The translations under genes and the position numbers were made by a program. 64,000 bases of DNA from Haloglycomyces albus DSM 45210 (lineage in GTDB: Bacteria; Actinomycetota; Actinomycetes; Mycobacteriales; Micromonosporaceae). This document shows, one piece after another, positions 44,171 through 52,548 of this stretch. The stretch is taken from contig NZ_AZUQ01000001.1 in assembly GCF_000527155.1 (NCBI RefSeq), positions 1,296,554-1,360,553 of the forward strand, in the 5' to 3' direction. The notes under the pieces are model-generated. The model made no database searches and had not been told where the DNA came from. It saw nothing but the letters and a program-made list of their open reading frames with translations. How positions within the stretch are numbered: the stretch's first letter is position 1; each line of letters begins with the position of its first letter.

Positions 44171-46116
44171 CCGAAGCCAGCGCACTGACGCTTCTCGACG
44201 CCGCCGTCAAACAAACTCCCTCCGGTGAGGCGCGAGAGGGTCAACGCGACATGGCCGCCGCGGTGGAGGACGCCGCCCACAACCAGCGACACCTGATCGT
44301 GCAGGCGGGAACCGGAACCGGAAAGTCGCTCGCCTACCTCTGCGCGGCGCTCGCCTCGGGACAACGCGTCGTCGTCGCCACCGCGACCCTGGCACTACAG
44401 GCGCAGCTGGTCAACATCGACCTACCACGACTGGTCAAAGCCGTGGCACCGGTCCTGGGGCGCGAACCGTCCTTTGCGCTGATGAAAGGACGCAACAACT
44501 ACCTCTGCCACGCCAAAATGTCCGGTGAGGAGGAAGAGGGCGCCACCATCTCCGGAACCGAGGAACTGCGCTGGGAAGGACAGCGTAAAGGCTTCGCCGC
44601 CCAAGTAAAACGTCTCTACACCTGGGCCAACGACACCGAAACCGGAGACCGCGACGAACTCGACCCGGGCGTGTCCGACCAAGCCTGGCGACAGGTGTCC
44701 ACCTCGTCCAACGAATGCCCCGGAGCCACCAAATGCAGCTGGGGCGACGACTGCTTCACCGAAGCCGCCCGAGCCCGGGCGATGGAAGCCGACATCATCG
44801 TCACCAACCACGCCCTGCTCACCATCGACATGTTCTCCGAAAACAACATCCTCCCCGAGCACGACCTCCTCATCGTCGACGAAGCACACGAACTGTCCGA
44901 CCGGGCGACCTCGGCGGCACGCGGCGAGCTCTCCCCCAGCCGCCTGGAATGGCTCGCCAAACGCTCTGCTCGGCTCCTCGGCAGCGACATCACCGACGAC
45001 TTCAACCAAGCCGCCGAACAACTCCGCGACTCCATCGACGACATGGGAGAACAACGCCTCAGCGGACCACTCCCCGAAAGCCTCGACGACGCCCTCACCC
45101 TCGTCACCGCCGCCTGCAACAACGCCGACTCGGTGATCAAGGCCCTCTCCAAAGACGACAAGAATGACCTCGCCATCAGCCAAGTGCGCGCCGGAGTCGA
45201 CGAGGCACGCGACTGCGCGATTCGCGCTCGCGAACGATCCGAGCAGGATGTGGTGTGGTCGCAGCCGAAGCCGGCGACGTTGGTGGCCGCGCCGTTGCGG
45301 GTGGGTGCGCTGCTGGCGGCCCGGATGTATCAGGATCGCACGGTGGTGGCCACGTCGGCGACGTTGACCTTGGGAGGGAATTTCGACACCGTCGCACGTT
45401 CGATCGGTCTGGGGATCGAGTCGGACAACGACCTGTTCGATCCTCCCGAGTGGGACGAGTTGGACGTGGGCAGCCCCTTCGACTACTCGAAGCAGGGAAT
45501 TCTGTACGTGGCGGGGCATCTGCCGCGCCCGGGTAAGGCCGGTTCGGCCGACGGCTCCCACGAGGAACTCGTGGAACTCATCGAGGCCTCCGGTGGGGGT
45601 ACTCTGGGGCTGTTTTCCTCTCGACGCGCCGCCGACGAGGCGGCGAGCGTACTACGGGAGCGAGTGGACTATCCGGTCTTGGTGCAGGGGGAGGAAACCC
45701 TGTCATCGTTGGTGCGGCAGTTCAAGGACGACCGCGATTCCTGCCTTTTGGGAGTGATGAGCCTCTGGCAGGGCGTGGACGTCCCCGGCGACTCCTGCCG
45801 TCTGGTGGTCATCGACCGCATTCCGTTCCCCCGCCCCACCGAACCGCTCACGGCGGCGCGCAGTGAGGCGAGCGAGAAGCGGGGACGGTCCGGCTTCATG
45901 GACGTGTCGGTTCCGGTGGCGGCGCAGCGCCTGGCACAGGGGGCCGGGCGTCTCATCCGGCGGCAGAGCGATCGCGGGGTCGTAGCGGTGTTGGATTCTC
46001 GGCTGAGCTCCCGGATGGGTTATACGAGTTATCTGCGGAATTCTTTGCCGGACATGTGGTATTCCACCGATGGGGAAAAGGTCAAATCCGCCCTCAAACG
46101 TTTGAGTAATGGATAA
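44167..46116 (+). CDS. dinG: DinG-family ATP-dependent DNA helicase
   Basis: Encodes 649 residues from TTG 44167, overlapping the previous stop. Walker A is IVQAGTGTGKSLAYL (~45-58), motif II is LLIVDEAHELSD (~235-245), and motif VI is QGAGRLIRRQSDRGVVAV. Four cysteines for the 4Fe-4S cluster are seen as NNYLCHAK (~114) and NECPGATKCSWGDDCF (~184-196), as in the XPD/DinG group of 5'-3' helicases. It lacks an exonuclease domain. Base use shifts near 45,230, from A/C-ending to G-ending codons. Confidence 0.9.
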   Translation: MTEASALTLLDAAVKQTPSGEAREGQRDMAAAVEDAAHNQRHLIVQAGTGTGKSLAYLCAALASGQRVVVATATLALQAQLVNIDLPRLVKAVAPVLGREPSFALMKGRNNYLCHAKMSGEEEEGATISGTEELRWEGQRKGFAAQVKRLYTWANDTETGDRDELDPGVSDQAWRQVSTSSNECPGATKCSWGDDCFTEAARARAMEADIIVTNHALLTIDMFSENNILPEHDLLIVDEAHELSDRATSAARGELSPSRLEWLAKRSARLLGSDITDDFNQAAEQLRDSIDDMGEQRLSGPLPESLDDALTLVTAACNNADSVIKALSKDDKNDLAISQVRAGVDEARDCAIRARERSEQDVVWSQPKPATLVAAPLRVGALLAARMYQDRTVVATSATLTLGGNFDTVARSIGLGIESDNDLFDPPEWDELDVGSPFDYSKQGILYVAGHLPRPGKAGSADGSHEELVELIEASGGGTLGLFSSRRAADEAASVLRERVDYPVLVQGEETLSSLVRQFKDDRDSCLLGVMSLWQGVDVPGDSCRLVVIDRIPFPRPTEPLTAARSEASEKRGRSGFMDVSVPVAAQRLAQGAGRLIRRQSDRGVVAVLDSRLSSRMGYTSYLRNSLPDMWYSTDGEKVKSALKRLSNG

Positions 46117-46418
46117 TTATAGCGACTCCGCTTGCCCACGTGCGGAAACCGTAGGCGATAATGGCCGTTTACCCTGCGGTGACGCTGATCTGATCGATTC
46201 GACGACCATTCCGGGGTGCGTTGTTCACGCACTTGTTAACTTGATGTTCATGTAAAATTCGTTCTTGATTTGAATTGATAAGGAATTGCGCCACAACGGT
46301 TAACTCTAATTTGAGACGTATTCATGTCGATGTTACCGTCACTGTGTTATTGCCGCTTGGGTCGGCGAAAGCCTGTACAGTGAGTGGCGTCAATTCGAGT
46401 GAAAGATCGAGGTGCCTG
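46117..46418. other. Intergenic stretch with possible PHO box
   Basis: 302 bases between dinG and the DUF47 gene. It contains the spaced GTTCAC/GTTAAC/GTTCAT repeats listed separately and is fairly AT-rich, as expected for a regulated promoter. Confidence 0.5.
46223..46251 (+). promoter_or_regulatory. PHO-box-like direct repeats upstream of phosphate genes
   Basis: GTTCAC at 46223, GTTAAC at 46235 and GTTCAT at 46246 recur at 11-12 base steps. Streptomyces PhoP binds direct 11-base repeats of the GTTCACC type. The site lies 170-195 bases before the start of the DUF47-pit pair. A fourth, weaker GTTCTT is at 46261. The match is by eye. Confidence 0.45.
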
Positions 46419-47048
46419 GTGCGATTTTCCCTAAAGCCTCAGGATGATGCTTTCTACGGCTTCTTCAACGAGGCCGCAGAGAATCTCAAACGAGGAGTGA
46501 CCGTTTTGGCGGAGTTGGGCGACGACAAGCCCGACTTTCAATCCATCTCCGAACGCCTGGTGGATGTCGAACACGAGAACGACGAATTGACCCACCGCCT
46601 GTTCAACAAGGTGAACACCACCTTTGTGACCCCGATGGACCGGCAGGACATGTACCTGCTGGCCGGGAAATTCGACGACGTCATCGACGAAATCGAAGCG
46701 GCCGCGAACCTGATCTACCTCTACGGCCTGTCCGACCTCCCTTCGCTGCCCCGTGAAATGATCGAACAGATCGCCGTGCTCGAAGCACAGGCCGCGCTCA
46801 CCGCCGAAGCCATGCCACAGCTCAAAGGTCTGGACCCGGCCATGCGCGACTACTGGGTGGAGTGCAACCGACTCGAAAACGACGGTGACCGGGCCTACCG
46901 GATGTTGCTGGTGCGCCTGTACTCGGGCGAATACGAAGCACTGACGGTCATGAAGCTGAAAGAGGTCGCCGACATGCTCGAAGGTGCCTGTGACGCCTTC
47001 GAGCACGTGGCCAACGTCATCGAGTCCATCTACGTCAAGGAATCCTAA
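46419..47048 (+). CDS. DUF47 (PhoU-like) regulator of phosphate uptake
   Basis: Encodes 209 residues from GTG 46419, preceded by GAGG at 6 bases. It is a helical-bundle protein of the DUF47/PhoU family: FSLKPQDDAFYGFFNEAAEN, LVDVEHENDELTHRLFNKVN and AEAMPQLKG, ending EVADMLEGACDAFEHVANVI. It has several acidic E/DxxxD runs of the type that binds metal clusters in PhoU proteins. Members next to PiT genes modulate low-affinity phosphate transport. The pit gene starts 2 bases after its stop. Confidence 0.9.
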   Translation: MRFSLKPQDDAFYGFFNEAAENLKRGVTVLAELGDDKPDFQSISERLVDVEHENDELTHRLFNKVNTTFVTPMDRQDMYLLAGKFDDVIDEIEAAANLIYLYGLSDLPSLPREMIEQIAVLEAQAALTAEAMPQLKGLDPAMRDYWVECNRLENDGDRAYRMLLVRLYSGEYEALTVMKLKEVADMLEGACDAFEHVANVIESIYVKES

Positions 47049-47050
47049 CC

Positions 47051-48052
47051 TTGGATGCCGCACTGATCACCGCAATCCTCGCCATTGGCGCGGCTCTCTG
47101 GTTCTCCTTCACCAACGGGTTCCAAGACTCCGCCAATGCCATTGCCACCTCAATCTCGACACGTGCGCTGAGCCCCCGCGCGGCCCTGCTGATGGCCGCC
47201 GTCGGTAACTTCGTCGGCGCACACCTCGGGGCCAAGGTAGCCAAAACCGTCGCCGGAGGCCTGGTCGAGCTGCCATCGGGCACCGAAGGACTCCTGATCG
47301 TCGTCGCCGGTCTCCTCGGGGCGATTTCGTGGAACTACCTCGCCACGTACTTCGGCTGGCCTATTTCCGCCTCACACTCCCTGGTCGGTGGTCTGGTCGG
47401 AGCCACCATGGCCGGAGCCGGAGTCGTCTTCTGGGACGGCATCGTCAATAAAATCGTCTTGCCCACCCTCATCTCCCCCGTCGTCGGTTTCGGAGTGGGT
47501 TTCCTCGTCATGCTGGCGATCTACTGGATCTTCCGCAAAGGACACCCCGTCAAACTGAACCGAGGCTTCCGGCGCGCACAGACCGTCTCCGCCGCCGCGA
47601 TGTCGCTGGGACACGGTATGCAGGACGCCGCCAAGGTCATGGGAATCATCGTGCTGGCCCTGTACGTCGGTGGATTCCAAGACAACGCCACCAACATTCC
47701 CGAATGGGTTTACATCGCCGCCGCGCTCACCCTCGCCTGGGGTACGTACGCCGGTGGTTGGCGCATTATCAAGACCTTGGGACGCAAGATCATCGACCTG
47801 AACCCGCCGCAAGGCTTCGCCGCCGAGAGCGTTGCCGCCACCGTGTTGTTCGCCAACACATGGTGGATTGGCGCACCCATCTCTACCACTCACACCATCA
47901 CCTCGGCTATCATGGGTGTAGGAGCGACCGGAGGTAAGCGAGCAGTCCGTTGGGGTGTCGCCCGATCGATTGTTCTTGCCTGGGTTGTGACGTTCCCGGT
48001 TGCGGCTCTCGTCGGTGCTCTGGTATACCTGCCTATAGGCTTGTTTTCATAG
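47051..48052 (+). CDS. pit: Inorganic phosphate transporter, PiT family
   Basis: Encodes 333 residues from a TTG with AAGGA nine bases upstream. It has the two inverted PiT repeats, each with a GxxxxxNDxxxN-like motif: SFTNGFQDSANAIATSIST (~19-37) and SLGHGMQDAAKVMGIIVLA (~186-204). About ten membrane helices are present, with a second signature SASHSLVGGLVGATMAG and the symmetric STTHTITSAIMGVGATGG. It is a proton- or sodium-coupled phosphate permease. With the preceding DUF47 gene it makes an operon under a possible PHO box. Confidence 0.93.
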   Translation: MDAALITAILAIGAALWFSFTNGFQDSANAIATSISTRALSPRAALLMAAVGNFVGAHLGAKVAKTVAGGLVELPSGTEGLLIVVAGLLGAISWNYLATYFGWPISASHSLVGGLVGATMAGAGVVFWDGIVNKIVLPTLISPVVGFGVGFLVMLAIYWIFRKGHPVKLNRGFRRAQTVSAAAMSLGHGMQDAAKVMGIIVLALYVGGFQDNATNIPEWVYIAAALTLAWGTYAGGWRIIKTLGRKIIDLNPPQGFAAESVAATVLFANTWWIGAPISTTHTITSAIMGVGATGGKRAVRWGVARSIVLAWVVTFPVAALVGALVYLPIGLFS

Positions 48053-48122
48053 TCCGGTCTAACCCCCGAGTACGGACCGTATGAATTACACTCAATGAAG
48101 ACTTAACTCAGGGGGATAATGA

Positions 48123-48146
48123 AGAGGGGCGCTACGGCGCCCCTCT
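48123..48146 (+). terminator. Intrinsic terminator after pit
   Basis: AGAGGGGCGC (48123-48132) pairs with GCGCCCCTCT (48137-48146); the loop TACG closes on C-G, a very stable UACG tetraloop, followed by TTTTCTTT. It closes the phosphate operon. Confidence 0.9.
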
Positions 48147-48165
48147 TTTTCTTTGGTGGGTGACC

Positions 48166-48275
48166 GCTGGGGGCTGCTGAGGCACTACGCCTTCGCGCTG
48201 TGGGGGATTCTCACGACCTGAAGGTCGCTACGAATCCTCCTCGCACGAATTCGCAGCACCTCAGCAGCCCCCAGC
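48166..48275. repeat. Nested inverted repeat, 110 bp
   Basis: Outer arms GCTGGGGGCTGCTGAGG (48166-48182) and its exact complement (48259-48275) are separated by 76 bases. Inside, GGATTC/GAATCC and GACCT/AGGTC pair again. The structure is unlike a normal terminator in length. It could be a cruciform, a structured RNA or a decayed mobile repeat; I cannot tell which. Confidence 0.7.
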
Positions 48276-48689
48276 TCCTCTCCAGCTCTACCGCTTCTGC
48301 GCTGCGCTCGAAGCTCGCCAGTTGCGTCAGGGGTATGCGTGGTGGTCGAGTTTTCTTGAAGGTACAGGCAGCTCTACCGCCGCATACACACGCGCTTCGC
48401 GCGCTGTTGGCGGCTCGCCGGTTGTTTTATCCGTGGGAATAGTGGAGTGGTTGAGCTCTTTAGAAACCCAGAGACCTCCACCACTTTTACGCTGCGTTCG
48501 CAGCTAGCACATTGGGTTTTCTCAATTGGATGGCCGTTGTCCACGTTTAACAGTGGTTTTCCACCGAAGAGCCGGCTTTTTTCTTCACACCAAACTAGTT
48601 TCGACGGTTTCCAGTGGGATTTCGAGAACGGAATCCGCTCATATGCGGAATTCGTTCAATTGGGGTCTGAGTTGAGTTAGTTTGTCCCT

Positions 48690-49385
48690 ATGGCGATTCA
48701 ACAGTTCGGCAAATGGGACCTACGCGGGGTGTCCGACCATGCCTTGCGCCGCGCGGAGGAGTATTACACCAGCGGTTCGCGTCCAGCCCGGGCCGAACGC
48801 GCCGCCTCGGTGATTCTACTGCGAGAGGCTCCCTTGCGGGTTTACATGATGCGTCATGTGACGGGAGGACCGTTCGCGGACAGTAAGACGGCCACAGTGG
48901 TCAACCGGTACGGCTTTCCCAGCGGAATTCACAAACCCGACGACGCCGACGTCGCTTCCACCGGGGTGCGTGAGGTGGAAGAGGAGACCGGTTCCATGGT
49001 CGCGCTGCAACGTGCCTGGGCTCGCTGGCTCACCCCCGAATACGAACCGGATCGTTACGACGTCTGGATCTATGTGGCCACCCTGGCCGAAGGCTTCCAA
49101 CCACGTGCCAATCCGCGTGAGCCCGAGTACGCCACCTGGCTCGGCCCCGAACAGGCTGTTTGCCAGTACGGCGGTCAGATGTCCATGCCCGAGGCGACCG
49201 CATTGGCCGAGCTCAGCAACTTCACGACCGTAGGTGAAGTCTTTGCCGCCGCTGAGCAACGACCGATGGAACCGCTCCTTCCACGCTTGAACTACAACTT
49301 CGATCCTCCTCGCCTCCTGTTGCCGGGCGAAGAGAACTATCCCGAATACGCCACCACCATCGCGGAGGCGACGTCAGGCTGGTAA
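48690..49385 (+). CDS. NUDIX hydrolase
   Basis: Encodes 231 residues. The Nudix box is present in a variant form: GFPSGIHKPDDADVASTG, then VREVEEETGSMV, i.e. G-x5-D(E)-x7-REVxEExG. Asp replaces Glu at the first metal position. N-terminal segment LLREAPLRVYMMRHV resembles the strand preceding the box in NTP/dNTP or coenzyme-A pyrophosphohydrolases. The exact substrate is unknown. It overlaps the convergent mshD-like gene by 12 bases at the 3' ends. Confidence 0.8.
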   Translation: MAIQQFGKWDLRGVSDHALRRAEEYYTSGSRPARAERAASVILLREAPLRVYMMRHVTGGPFADSKTATVVNRYGFPSGIHKPDDADVASTGVREVEEETGSMVALQRAWARWLTPEYEPDRYDVWIYVATLAEGFQPRANPREPEYATWLGPEQAVCQYGGQMSMPEATALAELSNFTTVGEVFAAAEQRPMEPLLPRLNYNFDPPRLLLPGEENYPEYATTIAEATSGW

Positions 49386-50330
49386 GGACAGTGGACGGGA
49401 ATACTGCACGTCGGTACGGACGGTCTCGAACCCTTGCGAACGATAGAGCCGAACGGCAGGTTCATTGGACTCATCGACGAACAGGGTTATCGTCTTGGCT
49501 CCACGGGCGGCCATATGACCCATTCCAGCCCAGGTGAGGATGCGACCGAGACCCGAACCCTGCACCTCGGGATCGATACCGAGAACATAAATCTCCCCGA
49601 CGGGCGTCTCACCGTCTTCCGGGATCATCTTCGTGAAATGAAATCCGACGACGCCGTCGGGCCCCTCGGCCAGAATGACCCCCTCTGAATCGAACCATTC
49701 TTCCTGTTCCCGGGTGATGACGTCCTCAAAGGTCCATTGTCCCTGTTCAGGGTGTGCGGCGAAGGCGGCGGCATTGACACGCACCAGCTCGGATTCGTCG
49801 TTGCCGGGCTCGAAAGCGCGCAAGCGCATCCCGTCGGGCAGTGACAGGCGCGGACCGTTGCCGGTCGGCCAGTCCCCGGCACCTTCGGGCCAGGTGCGTG
49901 GCCAGTGGATGCGTTGGGAATCAATGCCGAGCTCAAACAGCACGCGCGAGCGTCGGAAACCTTCCGATTCGGCGACCCGTCGAGCCGATTCACCGTCGCC
50001 ATGGCTCCACAATCGCAAGACCGTCGCGTTGTTCGTGGCACTGGAAACAAGGTCTTCCATAAGCCGCCGTCCGTGCCCTTGTCGGCGATATCGGGGGTCT
50101 ACCGCCATCTCGGCGTTGGCCTCCCCGTCCGTCAGGGTCAACTGGGCGTAGCCGATGGTGTGGTCACTGGAGCCGATGAGGAAGTGGACAAGGTGGGGAC
50201 CGGGGATCTTGGTCAAGGACAGGAGGGTTTCTTCATTGAACGGTTCGGCACCGTCGTGCTGTTGGCAGCGGGACGCGAGTGATTTGATACCGCGTACTTG
50301 ATCGTCGCTGAGCGATTCAACTTGAGCCAT
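49374..50330 (-). CDS. mshD: Mycothiol synthase
   Basis: Encodes 318 residues. Two tandem GNAT domains are visible: N-terminal HFLIGSSDHTIGYAQLTLT then VDPRYRRQGHGRRLMEDLV, and C-terminal PVGEIYVLGIDPEVQGSGLG then RILTWAGMGHMAARGAKTI. This two-domain arrangement with a QGSGLGR acetyl-CoA loop is that of MshD, which acetylates the cysteine of Cys-GlcN-Ins in the last step of mycothiol synthesis. MshD is limited to Actinomycetota, so this gene anchors the taxonomic call. Confidence 0.93.
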   Translation of the reverse strand: MAQVESLSDDQVRGIKSLASRCQQHDGAEPFNEETLLSLTKIPGPHLVHFLIGSSDHTIGYAQLTLTDGEANAEMAVDPRYRRQGHGRRLMEDLVSSATNNATVLRLWSHGDGESARRVAESEGFRRSRVLFELGIDSQRIHWPRTWPEGAGDWPTGNGPRLSLPDGMRLRAFEPGNDESELVRVNAAAFAAHPEQGQWTFEDVITREQEEWFDSEGVILAEGPDGVVGFHFTKMIPEDGETPVGEIYVLGIDPEVQGSGLGRILTWAGMGHMAARGAKTITLFVDESNEPAVRLYRSQGFETVRTDVQYSRPLSLPA

Positions 50331-50472
50331 AATTTGACTGTACTCATTTTTACAGTCGCCGACATATGAAAAGTTTCAACGGTAGTGACATTCATATGGT
50401 TGATGTGTAAAGTGTGGAACCGCTCTGGGCAGCGGCTCCACACCGGTAATTCACCCGAATCGCTCAGTGGAG

Positions 50473-52041
50473 TTAATTCTGATACAGACCGTCGGTGACG
50501 GCACTCCAGAGCGTTCCCGAGGCGTCGTCGTTGGTGATGTCCCAACCCCAGACTCCGGCGAGCCCCATGTCCATGGCCCAGTCGGCTTTGGCGGTGGCGC
50601 TCGTGGTGTCGTCGTAGCTCCACCAGGAATATCCGTCCCAGCAGTACGACGTGACGGCGTCGGGGTCGAATACGGTGTCAGCGCATTCCTGTGAAGCGAC
50701 GCTGTAGGGCGCGGAATACATGTCCCAATTGAACTCCTCGTATTCACCACCCGGCTCGAGTTGGTCGACACCGTCATAGACGACCGCCCACGGCAGCATG
50801 GCGATGGCCAGTTTGCCGGGGTCGACGTCGTGGTCGAGGTACCAGTCCACGGACGTGGAGACGTCCAAGCCGTCGGTGGGGCTGTTGATCGCCGCGTCCG
50901 CTGAGGTGGTGGCGCTCCAATTCCCTTCGTAATGGAAGGTGACGAGATTGAAGTAGTCGACGTATTCGGCGGCACCGGCCCAGTCGGCGACTTCGAGGGC
51001 GTCATCGGGCAGTGGGTTGATCGGGCCGACGGCGGTCACCAGCTCGTCGTCACCGAAGGTCTCGCGCAACGACTGCATCAGTAGGCGAATCGAGTCGTAT
51101 CCGCTTTCATCGCAGTTGCCCCACGGGTGGCAGAGGTTGGGGAACTCCCAGTCGATGTCGATTCCATCGAAGAGACCGTCCCAACGCGGGTCGTGGACGA
51201 GGTCGTAGCACGACTGTGTCCAGGATTCGAGGTCTTCCATGGCGGTGGCAAAGCCGTCGGAGTTGTTCGCACCGCCGACGGACAGCACGATGTTCAGGTG
51301 TGGGTAACGATCCTTCAACTTTTCGAGCTGACCGAACTGGCCGCGCAGTTTGTCGTCGGGAGTATCGGCGACGCCGTCCACGGCGTTTTCGGCGGGAACC
51401 ATGTATTCATGGTCGAGACTCACTCCGTCTTCGTTCTCCCCGATCAGTTCGCACTCGCCGTTCTCGCCGGGAGAGGCGAACGCGTAATAGAGGTGGGTGA
51501 GGTCTTCGACGTTGCCGGATTCGATCAGGTCCTTGGGCCAGTAATCGCTCCAGTAGTTGTAGTAGGTTCCGTTGACCCGTTCCTGGCAGGGACCGATCTC
51601 CTCCCATACGTCCCAAGTCGCGGATTGAGGTTTCTGGCCCTCGGTCCACCACTGAGCGCGGTAGGCGGTGCCACGCAGGTTGACGACGTCGCCGCGCTCG
51701 TAGGCCGTATCGGCCAGCCACGGTGATTCACACCGTTCCAGCTGGAGGCCCTCGTCGTCACAGAGACCGGTTTTGAGCCAGACGCCCCATTCCTCCTCAG
51801 GGTCCGGAGTTTCACCTTGCGTCCACCAGCGAGCGCGATACTCGATTCCCTCCACATTGGCGGTGTCGCCGCTTTGGTAGACCGTATCGGCGTCCCACGG
51901 TGCGGAGCATTCGTCGGCAAGTGTGGGTTCCTCCTGTGCGGTCGCCGGGCTCGAGAGGACCAAAAGGCTCGAACCGGCCAGTGTGGCCGCAGCAGTGAAA
52001 GTGAGCAACCGTTTCAGTGACTTTCGAAGTCGAACCGTCAC
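50473..52041 (-). CDS. Secreted GH18 chitinase with two chitin-binding modules
   Basis: Encodes 522 residues. The signal peptide ends in SSPATAQ-E (~36). Two CBM5/12-type modules follow (C45-C95 region and ~103-150), each with the AxWWTxGxxP pattern: YRARWWTQGETPDPEEEWGV and YRAQWWTEGQKPQSATWDVW. The rest is a GH18 barrel with catalytic DxxDxDxE seen as FDGIDIDWEFP (Glu near 295), plus VVLSVGGANNSDGFA and the terminal GLAGVWGWDITND. It should hydrolyse chitin outside the cell. It stands alone with a 500-base upstream region. Confidence 0.93.
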   Translation of the reverse strand: MTVRLRKSLKRLLTFTAAATLAGSSLLVLSSPATAQEEPTLADECSAPWDADTVYQSGDTANVEGIEYRARWWTQGETPDPEEEWGVWLKTGLCDDEGLQLERCESPWLADTAYERGDVVNLRGTAYRAQWWTEGQKPQSATWDVWEEIGPCQERVNGTYYNYWSDYWPKDLIESGNVEDLTHLYYAFASPGENGECELIGENEDGVSLDHEYMVPAENAVDGVADTPDDKLRGQFGQLEKLKDRYPHLNIVLSVGGANNSDGFATAMEDLESWTQSCYDLVHDPRWDGLFDGIDIDWEFPNLCHPWGNCDESGYDSIRLLMQSLRETFGDDELVTAVGPINPLPDDALEVADWAGAAEYVDYFNLVTFHYEGNWSATTSADAAINSPTDGLDVSTSVDWYLDHDVDPGKLAIAMLPWAVVYDGVDQLEPGGEYEEFNWDMYSAPYSVASQECADTVFDPDAVTSYCWDGYSWWSYDDTTSATAKADWAMDMGLAGVWGWDITNDDASGTLWSAVTDGLYQN

Positions 52042-52548
52042 AGTAACCCTCCTTTCCTCGAAGTTCTAATAGGTTAGGTTATTAATCATTCAGTGCGAGG
52101 TGAGGAAAGTCAAGGTGATCAGTTGAAGTATTAAAAATGAATAGATATTGAGATCGAGTCTTTATATGGGCAGGTAAAGGAGAGCGGCACATGCGAGATG
52201 ATGGAGGGGGTGAGAGAGGATTCAGTCCATAGGGGAGCGTGTTATTTGCATTGGTGCTCAGGGAAAACGGGTAATGCGGAGAATGCCGCGCAAGTCATGA
52301 AGGGAGAGGTGAGGCTCAGGTTTCTTCGGGTGGAGTCTGAGGCTTGTTTCCCTCCAATGAATCAGGCTCAGAATGGGTCCACAGTGCGTTCATCGTGGCT
52401 CGCGCGGACCGTCGTGTGGCTCGGTAGGCGCACATCGAGCATTCTTCAATAAGGAGGACACAACAGTCTTCCGGTTCAGTCCGGGCACACGCCCCCGCAC
52501 TGAACCTCAACGCCACTCCCGGCATCGCTCTTATTCGGGACGACGGAC
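52042..52548. other. Intergenic stretch, 507 bp
   Basis: Upstream of the chitinase gene and downstream of the dehydrogenase gene. It probably holds the chitinase promoter close to 52050-52150. Open frames present have no ribosome site or recognisable similarity. I see no RNA gene. Confidence 0.4.

Larger units (their letters stand above)
48053..48689. other. 637-bp non-coding stretch after pit
   Basis: Beyond the pit terminator it contains a long nested inverted repeat (listed) and several GC-rich, purine/pyrimidine-symmetric segments near 48290-48320, 48390-48420 and 48490-48515 that each combine a CGCTGCG or GCGCTTCGCGC core. Apparent frames on the plus strand have no ribosome sites and no recognisable protein similarity. 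Confidence 0.5.

Noticed and set aside
42806-44185. Long minus-strand frame opposite the AI-2E transporter gene
   Set aside because: Lies entirely opposite a recognised transporter; sequence is low complexity and rich in His/Asp/Gly as is typical of antisense frames in high-GC DNA.
48200-48680. Three overlapping plus-strand frames after pit
   Set aside because: They cross an inverted repeat and lack ribosome sites; the composition matches structured non-coding sequence better.
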